Numbered from the stretch's first letter, positions 1 to 11,800 are shown. The stretch: 64,000 bases of DNA from Mortierella sp. BCC40632 (GCA_011634665.1 WAEK01000027.1:186001-250000); one strand, 5' to 3'. Notes: a model not told the origin generated them from the sequence alone. A program made the numbers and translations.

Positions 1-138
1 TCAAACTTGTTCTTGGCTCCCGTAGCCAAGGATTCTTTTTTTTTTTTTTTTTTTTTTTCCAACCCAACTCAACGCGACCCATGGGAAACATTAATCCTGG
101 CTATCCTAGGATACACGGTACCCTCGTCGACCTTTGCC

Positions 139-146
139 TATAAAAG
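139..146 (+). promoter_or_regulatory. TATA box of secreted-protein gene, copy 1
   Basis: A perfect TATAAAAG lies 249 bases upstream of the ATG at 395. The T23 tract at 36-58 upstream could act as a nucleosome-excluding poly(dA:dT) element. The implied leader is over 200 bases long and is unchanged in the second copy. Confidence 0.7.
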
Positions 147-394
147 AGAGCCAACGCCTGAACATTTTTCTCCTCACTGAAAACCACCAAGGACCTCCAC
201 ACTCCTCACACTCCTCAGTCTCGTCCACAAGAACAAATCAGTTTCCAATTAGGATTCGCCTCCACTTCGGTAATTCCAATGTTGTCATTATCTACACTCG
301 CATGAAGAGAACCACCGAGCCTTTTCTCACTTCTTACACTTTACCACACTCTTCATAGCAGAGAAACAATCCAGACAATCGAAACAATCGCGTC

Positions 395-1396
395 ATGAAA
401 ATCACCCTAGAGTTGTTCGGAGCTCTGTCCTTCATTGGACTGGCTCTTGCAGGAGAGACTGCAAAGAGCGAACAAGGTGATCATTCCTGGAGAAAAGATC
501 CGCTTTACTACCCTGGCCACAGGATCGCGGCGCCAAACAAGGCCTCTGTCAGCTATGGTAGCAACATTACCTATGCAGAGGCGTGGGGATCCATTGACGA
601 GGATGCCAGCAAATTCAATCGCCAGCGTATGGAGTTTCCTTCTTTGTACCGGGAGTATGCGAATTCAGATTGCGATGACCGTTTTAGGGAGGTATCCAGA
701 GACGGCTACTATTACGTGACAGAAGAGGAAGCCTTTATCAAGTCATGCAAGGCCGTTCCGACTCTTGCTGAGAATGTTGGTACCGAGATTTGCTGTGCAT
801 GGCAGGGCGAGAGCTGTACCTACAGGAAGGAAACCTCTGTTGCTCTTTCTAAGGGAGGCACCACCAAGTTTGGTATTAGTATTGAATCTGGAGCCGGTGC
901 TTTCATTGCGAAGACAACTGCGACCGTGAGTTTTGAGCAGGAAATCCGATATGACAAGACAGTTACTGAAGTTAACGCGATGGAGTTGAAGTGTCCCCCT
1001 GGAAAGTGCTGCCGTCCACAACTTACGTATCTCACACTGCATTGTGACTACGAGTCAAAGAAGCTTAAACTTTCGTTCGAGAAGATGGATCGCAAGAACG
1101 GCTGGCCATACACAACAAAATACGACTCTAGCGAATACAACAGCGATGTTTGGCATGAGGATTTCAGAAGACGCGGACATTACATCTTCGACTATTATAA
1201 GGACTGTGGCTCAACATTTGTTTATTCGACCTACTACAACACGGTGAGGGAAGGGGATTTGACGAGGACAAATGAAGGAGGAAAGAAGTTGCCTCTGAAT
1301 CCGGATACCTATCCAAGCACATTGTACCTCCGTCTCAGGGATGGTGCGGAACACGAAGTTGGAGTCAAGCCTCAAGCATTGGATACCAAGCCTTAA
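395..1396 (+). CDS. secreted ten-cysteine protein, intact copy (possible beta-pore-forming-like fold)
   Basis: The 333-residue single-exon ORF starts with a clear signal peptide (MKITLELF..., then a hydrophobic stretch ending LALAGE), so the product is probably secreted. The mature part has ten cysteines, including pairs at TEICC and GKCC, and one N-glycosylation sequon (NIT, about residue 49). The central part, about residues 150-205, is rich in alternating Ser/Thr/Val with glycine turns (SKGGTTKFGISIESGAG, then TATVSFEQE). That pattern resembles the membrane-inserting hairpin region of aerolysin/ETX-MTX2-type proteins; this is only a resemblance and no family was confirmed. The ATG at 395 is chosen because it opens the signal peptide. 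A polyadenylation-like AATAAA lies at 1632. An almost full-length second copy sits at 8204-13524, interrupted by a retroelement. Function is unknown. Confidence 0.8.
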   Translation: MKITLELFGALSFIGLALAGETAKSEQGDHSWRKDPLYYPGHRIAAPNKASVSYGSNITYAEAWGSIDEDASKFNRQRMEFPSLYREYANSDCDDRFREVSRDGYYYVTEEEAFIKSCKAVPTLAENVGTEICCAWQGESCTYRKETSVALSKGGTTKFGISIESGAGAFIAKTTATVSFEQEIRYDKTVTEVNAMELKCPPGKCCRPQLTYLTLHCDYESKKLKLSFEKMDRKNGWPYTTKYDSSEYNSDVWHEDFRRRGHYIFDYYKDCGSTFVYSTYYNTVREGDLTRTNEGGKKLPLNPDTYPSTLYLRLRDGAEHEVGVKPQALDTKP

Positions 1397-1631
1397 GGAT
1401 TGGAGAACAAGCCTCAAACACCATATGACAAGCTCTCAAGCACTATTTGGCATGCCTCAAGTGGTGCCTGACAAGGTTCAAGCAGCTGTAGAAATGGAGC
1501 TCTTGAGACCAAGACATTTTGTAGAAATGTCAACTCTCACATAGCCCCCTTGTCCCGGACAGCTGCACACCGAACTCAGCCTTCATCTTTATCGCTGTCA
1601 ATGATCCTATGCTCCCTTGTCATACTTGAGC

Positions 1632-1637
1632 AATAAA
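1632..1637 (+). terminator. polyadenylation signal AATAAA, copy 1
   Basis: A canonical AATAAA lies about 235 bases after the stop codon of the secreted-protein gene and is followed by T-rich sequence. The second copy has diverged at this point. Confidence 0.45.
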
Positions 1638-1799
1638 TTTTTTTTCTTTTTTTTTTTGTTTCTTAATTTTTTTATAACTGGCTTGCGGTAACTAATATTT
1701 CAGAGGACTTGAAGTCAAAAGAAGAGAACATCCAGATTAGGGATTATAATGTGCTCCTTCGACCACTCAAGAAAAAAAAAAAAAAAAACGAGCAGTTAG

Positions 1800-4444
1800 A
1801 TGAGACATTGCAAATCCACGACGAAAGTGAACATATCCTCCTGGGCTATGTTTGCTAGGATAAGTTGAAAGGAAGGATCTGTCGCTCTTTCTGCTGCTAA
1901 TGCGATGAGCCAGATTATTAACATAAACCAAATCGTTATTAGCTACCTAATGATTTGAAAATAATAGGTTATCCAGGAGAACATTACCCTACAATAACAT
2001 TGCGTGCGAAGGTGCAAGGTTCACGAACTTCGTGTGATAGCTGATCGCATGTTATAAGTGGCCGAGATAATGGAGCCACATTGTAGCTAGACGCAACAAG
2101 ACACTAACAGCACAATATATTACCTCTCTATTAAGCTCGACATCATGTTCTGCCACTTCCACTAATACAAAGAGTGTGTACCATTACCTGCTTTTTGGAC
2201 ATCTGATAGAAGAGATACAATGCAAGAGAGAGAGAGAGAGAGAGAGGAAAGCTATGATGAGAAGAACAATGAGAGGGAATGAGATGGACAACGATGTGGT
2301 GGGGCAAAGAGTTGTAGAGTGTGCGTCGCAAAGCTGCAAATTGAGATGCATTCCCATCGACCCAGCCTCCCTGTGCTTTCTCTATCCTCTCCCTTATGCA
2401 CTCTCCACGATCCTTGGCCACGTCACCTTCCTTATCCAACTCCCAGTCTTTCCTCCATTGTTCTTGCCACTCCCACGCCCTATTTTGTTCTTTTTTGCCA
2501 CCACTTCCACACTTTCATTGCCTTTGCCACCACTCTCATGCCTTTCCATCCTTTCTTACTGCTCTATTCTTTTCTCTTTTCTTGTCCTTTGCATTCTGGC
2601 AATTTTACCTGGCACGGACTAGAATACGGTTCCTTTATTTCCCCTGAGAGACTTTGAAGCCTGAGCAGTAGTGCAAGCTAAGAGGATGAGATGGAGAGCT
2701 GCGGATCAAATTCGATAATACCAGTCTTTAAGTTCCACAGTGGGAGCAGTGAGCAACACGCCTTGAATTGAGAGTGGAAAGCTTATTATACGGCAATTGC
2801 CTCATCTGTTGTTTAGCCGAGAGACTGCTGGGGTCCGTAAAAGATACTCCCAAGTATGATATCCTCCCGATAGAGAACCGCCTACGTTGATACAATATGA
2901 GAAGGTACCGTACGCCTGGACCTTGACTCCTGCTGAGCCAACTTACTGCTAATAGGCGGAAATAGGTATGACTGAACACTCAGTTTGAGAACAGAGTAGA
3001 CTGACATAGCCCTGTAGTCCATATATTGTACTAAGTGAAGCATAATGTGAACTTGACTGAGTGTGTCTTTGGCCATGCTTTGTCCATCCACCAGATCCTC
3101 ATAGAGTGCCTTGGATGACTTGGATCAAGAGGACCTGGTAAAGTAGAGATTGAGAGTGAGCAGCTGCTTGAACTAAAGTGTGTCCGTGCTCTGATTTGAA
3201 GGAGGACATTCTAAAAAGCGCGTCTTCTCAGCTGTCAATTGATTGGCAAGACGGCTCAATAGATAGTTGGCAGCCCATGTCGCGCAAAAAAGCTTAAAAA
3301 AAAGCAGCGGAGAGCGTGAGAACAAGTCAAGCCAGCAATCTGTGGTAATCATCCATGCTACTCATCAAAGATAGATATGATGGTACTTGTCCCGATCAAA
3401 TCATTACTTCTCTCCCGATGGTTGACTTCTTTGACTCCAGGAGCTTCACTTGACTCTATGAATGTCAGCAAAGACATCCCAGGAGTATTTACTTCCGCTC
3501 TCCTTGCACACTCACTTTCCATTTGTTCCGCCTACAAAAAAAGTGGTGAAAGAGTACCTCCAGTGCGACCACGTCTCCAGACAAAAGACCCTCTCTTTCC
3601 TCTTCTTCCATCAAAAGCATCTTCCTTCCGACTGCGTTCATTTTACTCATTACAGCTCCCAGCTATTGTCAATGTCATTGCTATAGAGTCCCGAAACTGC
3701 TGAGGCAGGATTTGGATGTCAGACCCATGTGTTGCATTGCTCGCTGAAGGATTCTTTTCCAATGTCGCCTGTATGGTGAGTTGATCCGGTCTCTGTCAGT
3801 GATTGAATCGGTCGGACGATGCATCCAGAGAAGGGTAGAGAAGGTAGAATAGGCAGACTAGAGCGCATCTCTCAAAAGAGAAAGGGGGAAAAGATAAAGC
3901 CGGTAGGAGAGGAGAGGGAGAGGATACAGAGAATGTCTGCGGCGAGTTGATCGGTGAGCAGGCGATAAGATAGAGTCCTACTCAACAATCTATCTGGAGG
4001 AGGAAAGGGCGATGGATGGATGGATGGATGGATGGACAGCAATTCAAGGGAAGCAAACAAATGGCAAAAGGCAAAAGGCAAAAGGCTAATGGGCTGGCAA
4101 ATGGACTGCATGATCTGAGTGGCGTTTTTTTTTTGACTCGCCGAAGCCTACAGGTGTTTGTCGTGCGTTTCTTTTGCCCTCGGCTCGAAAGAAGGCCGAG
4201 ATCAAGTAACAACTCCTCTGGCCACAATCCAAGCGTGGGTTGTTGGTCTTGCCTCTTGGAGCATGCATCACATTTTAATGCGTATCGTTAAGCGTGTGAC
4301 ATGAAGAGAGAAGCAAGTAGCATGTAATATGGAGCGTCTATTCTTCACAGTCCCTTCTCACCACCAACACCACAAAAGAGTGTTTGTAAAGTCTTCTCCT
4401 CTCTCTATCTTTGCCACTCAAAGCGAGAAAAACGGCCAAAAGGC
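1800..4444. other. intergenic, no supported gene
   Basis: I see no convincing gene. The stretch holds a (GA)n run at about 2225-2247, a pyrimidine-rich block at about 2380-2620 that yields low-complexity ORFs, and a GATG tetranucleotide array at about 4011-4036. ORFs here have skewed composition and no recognisable motif. Confidence 0.5.
4011..4036 (+). repeat. (GATG)n microsatellite
   Basis: About six tandem GATG units are readable directly from the sequence in an otherwise featureless region. Confidence 0.9.
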
Positions 4445-4980
4445 ATGACAGTAAGTAGCATCACTAGCATGGATCGACACTCTACCACGAATCCTTTGAC
4501 TCCAATCCCAACAAGACTTCCACAGTCCCCCGTAAGATCTGTCCTAGACCTGACCACATACTCCACAAAGGCTTCTGCTGCCTGTAAAATGTAAGAACGA
4601 TCCTGCTAGTTCTTTAGGTCCATGCTCTTTCTTGACCATAAGTCTCTATCTTACTCTACGTCTCTCTCAGCCTACTTTAATGAACCTTACTTCTGATGCT
4701 TTTGTTTTAGAGTTCCGGCCCTCCCTACAAAGACGGCGATGGAAGTAGCCTTGCTGGCGGCGAGATGTACTGGTTATCGTACATCAAGCCATTCATAGAA
4801 GCCGCCAAGAGTGACAATTTGGAGCAATTTAATATCAGGAGTGAGTATCAAGTAGGCGACAGGACAAGCGACAATAAGAAATGAGCCACCATCCCTTCAG
4901 GATCAAAGAATCGAGCACCAACACTCCATACCCATGCCTGTTCGCCGTCAATGAAGTCTGAGGCCAGCTTTACTTCCTGA
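4445..4980 (+). CDS. candidate three-exon small hypothetical gene
   Basis: I can build a 117-residue model from ATG 4445: exon 4445-4590, intron 4591-4712 (GTAAGA...TTTTAGAG), exon 4713-4840, intron 4841-4900 (GTGAGT...CTTCAG), exon 4901-4980 ending in TGA. Both introns have fungal-like donors, lengths (122 and 60 bases) and compatible phases. The middle exon encodes a stretch of balanced composition (GGEMYWLSYIKPF) that looks coding. I recognise no family and no signal peptide. Its isolation in a 6 kb gene-poor gap and the non-consensus second acceptor choice are weaknesses; it could be a remnant. Confidence 0.3.
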
Positions 4981-7828
4981 TTTCTCTTTCGAATTCCAAA
5001 TCAAAGTGCAGACTGTCATTAGGACACCCAAGATTAGGCAGCACTGTCCGCAAGATGGTTACACAGATCGACCTTCACACACACACACATACACGCCTCC
5101 AAACAAACGTGAGCTTCGTAACCTATCCCTGCTGGTGGCCACCTGGCACACATTCTTATCGGTCGAGGTTCATCGAGAAGAAAATAATCGCTCCAATCCT
5201 TCTCCTCATTCTTGACGAAGTATTAACGGGACTCTTTTTTGACCAACACTGGGGAAGCCTTTCGAAATAAGATTTGACCCTGAGAAAGTGATGACTCCCA
5301 CACATGCGCCCGAAATGGAGACAAAACATTATCCATATTGTTTACGACCACGGCCCTGAGCCCCATCTGCAGAATTTTTACATGATTGTGATGCCGTGGC
5401 GGTGAAATGGTCTTCGCCATGGTAAAGAAAATCAATCCATAGAAAACAGGCGCTCGATTGGTGTTGTGAGGGAGCTTGGAATCCGTGAATCAGTTCTATG
5501 CAGGCATGCTACTTGGTACTTTAATCCTTAGCAATTTGTAGAATTCAGTGTTTGCAACTGATGGGATTGAGATGTACCCCGGCTAACCATTAGTACTCTT
5601 TGAGAAGCACCAGGTTTAGTCGCCAGTTACTCGTGAAGTCATAGTGTAAATCCCACGCATATATTCCATACAATGATCAGTTCCAAACCTATGATATTGC
5701 GATAGGTTCTTGTCAGCCCTTAATACGCCATTGCCATAATGTATACTCCGCAAGGTCAAAAGCAACCTTGCAAGTAGAGGTGCAACTGAACACCGCCTGG
5801 AAATAGAGTAGACTTTAGACCCAGCTAGAGTCAATTTCTAGCAAGCCAAGCGCGATCTTTTATCAAAAGTTCTAGTCAAGCCAGCTCGAGTAACTCGGGA
5901 AATGCTGAGAACCATTCGCCCCGCATTATACAAGTCATAGGTACCAGTTCCCAGGCCACTACGCTAAAGAGGTACAATAGGGTAGGCGTCGAACCATGCC
6001 CAAAAAGACCTCCCGTTACAGCTTTCCTCGGAGGACTGAACAACTAGGTTGTACAAGGTAAGTGTGATTACACATTCAGAAAGCTTTCCAGCAGATCAGA
6101 GTATGTTGCCCTATGAGACTGCTGTTGCTGAGTTGCTCTTTGGACCATCTAAGCCAGAGGAGGTATTCATGAACCAATAAAGGAACCGAGGGATATTCCG
6201 CATATCTAACGTCACTGGACGCGCTTGAAATGCCACACATCCCGGGATGTTTGCAGCTTTGCAGCTGCTCTTACTACTATCTTTCAGCGGCGTTTGGACG
6301 TATAGCGCTTTATGGCACGGGCGCTACCATTACCACCAAAGTGGTACTCTGTGATAGAGATAATATGCAGGCTAATCCAGCTCCGCTCGATGATTCGCCT
6401 TTTCGATTGGTGTGTCTGTCATGTCCCGACAGCGTGGGTAAGTAAGGTAGTACCGCCAGCGCTCTTGGTGAGTGATCGGTTGAGGACGTTCTCTGTGCGG
6501 AGTCACGGAGCTGTGGTCTGATAAAAGAATTAAAATTAGAGCGTTCATTCTGGCTTAGTAGGTCCTCATGGCCTTGATGGTATGTCAAGTGCAATGGCAC
6601 TTCCTTCCTAAAGGATGAAAGATGCACTCCTTAGCTCCTCTAATACAGTGGTGGTCTGAGAATTCAGAGAAGTATTGAAACCCAAGGCTGAGTACCCACG
6701 CCAGATGTGAGATCTGATAGGCAAGAACGAGTCTGGAACCTATTGCTTTCTTGCTGTGCTCTGAAGGCTACATGTGAAAATTTTGGTGCTTGGAGGATAA
6801 TCTCAGTCTACATAGCTATTCTCTAGGAGACACAGATGAGAAGAAAACTGGCTGGTACGCGAGCTTGTAGTATGGAGCGACAAGGTTTCTCGGACTGCAT
6901 CGAGCAATATTCTAGTCATAAAGAGGTTAGCGACCTTGAAGACATTTCTAATCCAGTTGTTGTTCACACGGACTCGGAGCTAATAGAATCATCGCGAAAA
7001 ACAACAGTTTTTAATTATATCGAGAAAAAGTCTCTCATCTGTCGAGCCAGCGGTCCGGTAAATATCCGTGGGATCTTGCTTTGCTTGAGCTGGCGTTTTC
7101 GAAAATAGATATTATATATATAAGGAGAAGGAGAGGACAAGAAGAAAACCAGAAAGGGCTATAGTAATACGATCCCTTGAGCCTCGTTTTGCACCCTTCT
7201 AGATTCAGTGATCAATTACCCACTCCTCTACGAGCTTACGCCTATCAACGGTAGTATCCGGTAGTTCGGGGCATGGGACTGTCCGTGAATTAAATGCACG
7301 GGGTATCAAGACGGATTTTTGCCCGTGTCTTGATCATCGGAAGTTGAATATGCTCTTTGAAGATAGTAAGCTTGAGCTGCTCACTACCAAGGACATATCC
7401 CACGGCACTACGAGTAGCGCGGTATGCTTCACTCCCTACTTACGTAAACCTTCTCCTATGTTCTTGTTCACCATTGGGGGCCTGTAAGGAGCTGTATTCG
7501 CGTGGAAGGGAAGGTGGTGGGCATTCCAAGGCACTCCCTTTGGTTTCATGACTCCAACATGCATTTTCAATGGGAAAAATCTATCTTGTCTTGATATCTT
7601 CTTTCGGTGCGTGTTTCTATTGATGGCGTTGCAATCTTCTCATGGCGGTCGGCGGATCATGCAACGCGTGTCCAGATTGTAGTCGAGAGACCAGGCTAGT
7701 GTTCTTCATTTCAATCCAACAACTAATCGGCTTAACTCATCATGTGAGCTGAGTTTGTTTATAGGACCGAGGATATCCTGAGTTGAGGTCGAAAGGGCTA
7801 CATACTTCCTGAGTCAAGTTGAGCTCAA
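4981..7828. other. intergenic, no supported gene
   Basis: No gene is supported. A 90-codon ORF at 6836-7108 (plus) has fairly even amino-acid composition but no motif, no partner exons and no TATA box. The region is neither strongly A/T-rich nor repetitive. The second duplication copy begins at about 7829. Confidence 0.45.
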
Positions 7829-7947
7829 AATTGTTCTTGGCTCCCGTAGCCAAGGATTTTTTTTTTTCCAACCCAACTCAACGCGACCCATGGGAAACAC
7901 TAATCCTGGCTATCCTAGGATACACGGTACCCTCGTCGACCTTTGCC

Positions 7948-7955
7948 TATAAAAG
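7948..7955 (+). promoter_or_regulatory. TATA box of secreted-protein gene, copy 2
   Basis: TATAAAAG stands at the same place relative to the ATG as in copy 1, within a block having one substitution in about 330 bases. The upstream T tract is shorter (about 11). The promoter therefore looks intact although the gene is split. Confidence 0.7.
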
Positions 7956-8565
7956 AGAGCCAACGCCTGAACATTTTTCTCCTCACTGAAAACCACCAAG
8001 GACCTCCACACTCCTCACACTCCTCAGTCTCGTCCACAAGAACAAATCAGTTTCCAATTAGGATTCGCCTCCACTTCGGTAATTCCAATGTTGTCATTAT
8101 CTACACTCGCATGAAGAGAACCACCGAGCCTTTTCTCACTTCTTACACTTTACCACACTCTTCATAGCAGAGAAACAATCCAGACAATCGAAACAATCGC
8201 GTCATGAAAATCACCCTAGAGTTGTTCGGAGCTCTGTCCTTCATCGGACTGGCTCTTGCAGGAGAGACTGCAAAGAGCGAACAAGGTGATCATTCCTGGA
8301 GAAAAGATCCGCTTTACTACCCTGGCTACAAGATCGCGGCGCCAAACAAGGCCTCTGTCAGCTATGGTAGCAACATTACCTATGCAGAGGCATGGAGATC
8401 CATCGACGAGGATGCCAGCAAATTCAATCGCAAGCGTATGGAGTTTCCTTCTTTATACCGGGAGTATCCAACGTCAGGTTGCGAAAACCGGTGGAGAGAG
8501 GTTATCAGGGACGGCTACTATTATGCAGGACTAAGACGACAAAGGAAGTCTTATGTCCATTATCC

Positions 8566-8693
8566 GAGCCAGCGACCCCTTTACTGTGTAATCCTTCTTT
8601 CATTTATTTCCACTCGAGATACAGATAAAATAAAGAAAATACTAGCTAGATAACCCTCTCTCCTTGGCTGACTCTGAACCCCATCTTTCTTTC
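8566..8693 (+). repeat. DIRS inverted terminal repeat, left
   Basis: This stretch, GAGCCAGCGACCCC... to ...CTTTCTTTC, is the reverse complement of 12703-12830 with essentially no mismatches by eye. It lies downstream of the recombinase ORF. Confidence 0.9.
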
Positions 8694-8731
8694 GCGAGTA
8701 TGGTGAACAGATAAAAGGGAGGGAGGGTGGG

Positions 8732-8832
8732 ACAGTAAAAAGGGGTCGCTGGCTCGGATAATGGACATAAGACTTCCTTTGTCGTCTTAGTCCTGCATTA
8801 TCCTTCATAGAGCCAGCGACCCCTTTACTGTG
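8732..8832 (+). repeat. DIRS internal complementary region
   Basis: The first part (8732-8796) is the reverse complement of the left outer end, with two extra A residues in one run. The second part (8797-8832) is the reverse complement of the right outer end. They meet at CAT 8796-8798. In DIRS1-type elements this region templates completion of the ends and forms the circle junction. Confidence 0.88.
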
Positions 8833-8844
8833 CATTCAGAGTAA

Positions 8845-10050
8845 TCAGCCCAATACCATTTTCGTAAAGTTTGATTTCGTCTTGCTTGACATACGATAAA
8901 ACTTGGAGAACATCGCTGAAGAAGACCAATTGCCTTGAGTGACAATGTCGTTGATGTCAGCTCCTTTCCTTGCCGCTTGTGTAGATCCTGCGGCTCTGGC
9001 CTTTTGGTACCCTTGCTCCTGGTGGTAATTGTAGCTTTGACATGACCGCCTTGATGTGTTTTCCGATGCGCTGTGCTGAAACACCCATCTCGTGATACTT
9101 GACGTGTCGTACCAGTGGATTGTACATTAAGGAGGGCTGGGTCGGATGCGGAACTGATAGGCGGTCCTTTGTGAACCGTGACACATAAGCCTTGAACGTC
9201 TTGACTGGACAAAGGGCGGGATCCGATTGCAGCGCTTTAAGGATCACATATTTGTTTTTGTGAATTCCGTTTGACTTTTCTTTGGGACGAAGGACGAGCA
9301 GTTTCACAAACGTGTTCTCTATTTGGCACTCATCCAGATCAATACGCTCGATGTCGCTAGGGCGGAGGAATGCGCACATACCCAGTGACCAACATAATTT
9401 CTGTGCGAGGATCTCTGCTGATACATTTTTGTTTGGCGGTAGTGACCGAAAATAATCCAAGATCGGCGTAATGTCTAAGTCCATCTCCTTGTTTGAATCC
9501 ACTTCGTTTGCGCGTAAAACTTGGAAGAAGCTGGAGAAGTAGCTGTCCTGTTGGAAAAGTGAGGTGTCTTCATAGAGTCCCGTGAGCTGGGCTCGATAGG
9601 CTGATATTGTAGTCGCTTTCCATCCTTTGGTGGTGTGTCCCCAAGCAAGAAAATTGAGGACCATCGCTGGGTTGGGAAGTGGGGGGTCTACACTCTTATC
9701 CTCACACCATTGTATGAACGACTTCTGAATATGACTGTAACGTTTGCGTTTGAGCCTTTCCGTCTCCGCGTCTCTCAGAATGTTGACTACGGAGTTGTCG
9801 TATCCTTTCATTGACAGGGTCTTGCGCCGTTTATGTTCCATGCGATCAAGGACCAAGCTGGGTTCTTCTCTAGGATCCCGGGGTCTTTTTTGAAGGTGTC
9901 CTGAACGGCGGAGCGATGTAGATGAATTGGTGGTTCTGATGTCATCATCTTCATTGTTGGATACCAGATGGCGCCTGTCCAGTTCGGAGTTATCAATGTC
10001 GCTTTCAGGCCCTCCTTCTGAATCCTCGCTAGAATCAGCGGGATCAAATT
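8845..10050 (-). pseudogene. DIRS tyrosine recombinase, frameshifted
   Basis: The main frame ends at 8957 and covers an N-terminal helical part (SHIQKSFIQWCEDK), a core with the first catalytic arginine (AFLRPSDIERI) and a basic linker. Near 9010 the reading shifts: the C-terminal part with a second arginine region (KARAAGSTQAARK) and the nucleophile-like tyrosine context (GNWSSSAMFSKFYR) is in another frame that stops at 8845. The order R, R/W, Y fits DIRS/Crypton-type recombinases, which cut and rejoin DNA during integration. The ORF start overlaps the pol frame, as in DIRS1; its exact ATG is not clear. Confidence 0.8.
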
Positions 10051-11800
10051 CCATGGAGGACAGACATAGAGTCTGCCTTGTCCTTTCCATTCCTGTTGCA
10101 TGGCGTCCTGTGCCACTGCTTCCTTCTCGAATTTCCATGACATGTAGTTCTTCAGCTTTGCGTTGTGTTTCGAGGCGAAGAGATCTATGTGGTGGGGTCC
10201 CCACTTGTCGTCCAGTGTCTGGAATGCTTCGGGACTGATACTCCATTCTAGTTGCTTCTGCAATTGTCGACTGGGTGGATCGGCAGGGGTTGAGTAATGA
10301 GGGGACGAATGCTGTGGAGATTGTGGTTCCCGTCGCCAAGCAATGAGACCAAATCCTGTCTGCTAGCTTCATCAGCTCTGGTGATCTCGTCCCTCCAAAC
10401 TTGTTCACGTATGCAATAGTCGTTGTGTTGTCGCAATAAATCATTAATCTCTTCCCTTGGAATTGAGGGTGTGCCACTGTGTACCAAATCACCATTAACT
10501 CTTTTCAAGTTGATGTGAGTCTCCATCAGCTGTCTGTCCCATAATCCTGAGATGGTTTTCTGTCCATGGACGATCCCCATCCCGTATCCGAGGCATCGGT
10601 GTAGATCTCCGCTTGGAGGAGGTTGTTGGATCCAAGTGAGGCCGTTCCACGATTGTAAGCCTTCTATCCACCATTGAAGGTCCTCCAGAGCTGGTGTCGT
10701 CAATGAAACATATTCCGTCCATGAAGTCCCCGTTGAAGGGCTTCGTTCTTCACTTGTACCAGGGTTTGCGTCTTGAGTCTGGCAGGCAGAACTGCTGCCG
10801 TCATTGCGAGTGCTTTTCCCGATGAAGGACGAGAGGGCTCTCAGCGTCATCTTGCCCTTCTTGATCATCTTGGAAGCTTCTCTTCTGATGTCGCGGATCT
10901 TGTCTTTTGGCACTGAAAGTGTCATCTTCTGGGAGTCGATCTGGAATCCCAGATGTGATATCGACTGTGTGGGCTCCAGATGAGACTTGCTTTCCTTTAC
11001 TAGGAATCCGAGCGACTTCAACTTGTCGAGAACTTGTTTTGTTGCTAGTAAGGACTGTTCCCTGTTCCTGGCTACTATCAATAGATCGTCTAAGTACGCT
11101 GCGATCCTTATTCCCTTGGCGCCGAGCCCATCTGAGGATCGGTTTGAGGACCTTCGTAAAGACGAAGGGCGCCAATGAGAGACCGAAGGGTAGTACGCGG
11201 AACTGGTACTGTTTCCCTTTCCAGTGGAATTGTAGGTGTTTCCTGGAAGACTCGTGGATGAGAACGTGGAGGAATGCATCCTGGAGATCTACACTGGTCA
11301 TGTAGTCTCCCTTGTTTATCATATTGCAAACTACCTTGATCGTCTCCATTTTGAAATGTTTCTTCGGTACATACTGATTTAAGGGACGTAGGTTTAGAAC
11401 AGGCCTCAAGTCTCCCGTTTTCTTTGGGATCGTAAAAAGTCGGCTCGTAAAGCCATCTTCGGTAGCTTCCTCTATTGCGCGTTTTTCGAGAGAAGAGCGA
11501 GGATTTCCTTCTCTATTGTTTCCGTCTCTTTGGTCGATCGGGGATGGTGGTGTCTGGGATGGGGACTGTCTGGCGGGAGAGAAGTGAACGGGATTCTGAA
11601 TCCATCTTCGATAGTCCGACGAATCCAGTCTTCGTCGGTGAGTCGTCTCCACGCTGCTTGGAACCGATGTAGTCGTCCTCCTACTGGCGTCCTCGGCCCC
11701 GACCGCGTCCCCTTGGGTTCGAGGCTTGCTGAAAAAGACTGGCTGCTGCTGTCGCTGTTTGGAGTTTGATAAGAGTTCGAGTTCGATTGGCTCTGTTTCT
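9808..11800 (-). pseudogene. DIRS reverse transcriptase-RNase H, frameshifted
   Basis: The RT part is in the frame of 11652-10801: LRPVLNLRPLNQY, TSVDLQDAFLHV and FRVLPFGLSLAPFVFTK are classic DIRS RT motifs. The catalytic AYLDDLLI lies in a second frame (11279-10248) after a one-base shift near 11115. RNase H pieces (EIYTDAS; CDNTTTIAYVNK) and the following domain (GPHHIDLFASKHN; CPPWNLI) lie in further frames. I count at least four one-base shifts, several in or next to short homopolymers. Protein function is lost in this copy unless these are assembly errors. Confidence 0.85.

Larger units (their letters stand above)
1..1775 (+). repeat. segmental duplication, copy 1 (promoter, secreted-protein gene, 3' end)
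   Basis: This segment matches the stretch from about 7829 to 13915 once the inserted DIRS element is removed. The match begins at or before the window edge and fades after about 1775, where both copies carry an A-rich tract. Copies lie in the same orientation with start codons 7809 bases apart. From about 60 to the ATG I see one substitution in roughly 330 bases. A T homopolymer in the promoter differs in length: 23 at 36-58 here, about 11 in the other copy. Confidence 0.9.

Noticed and set aside
134..358. A 74-codon frame in the leader, identical in both copies of the secreted-protein gene (7943-8167)
   Set aside because: It lacks an ATG (opens with TTG), overlaps the TATA box, and its identity follows from the near-identity of the whole leader.
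2143..2660. Several ORFs of 80-148 codons in a pyrimidine-rich block
   Set aside because: Composition is explained by simple-sequence bias (Ser/Leu/Phe/Pro only) and no motif or splice structure supports them.
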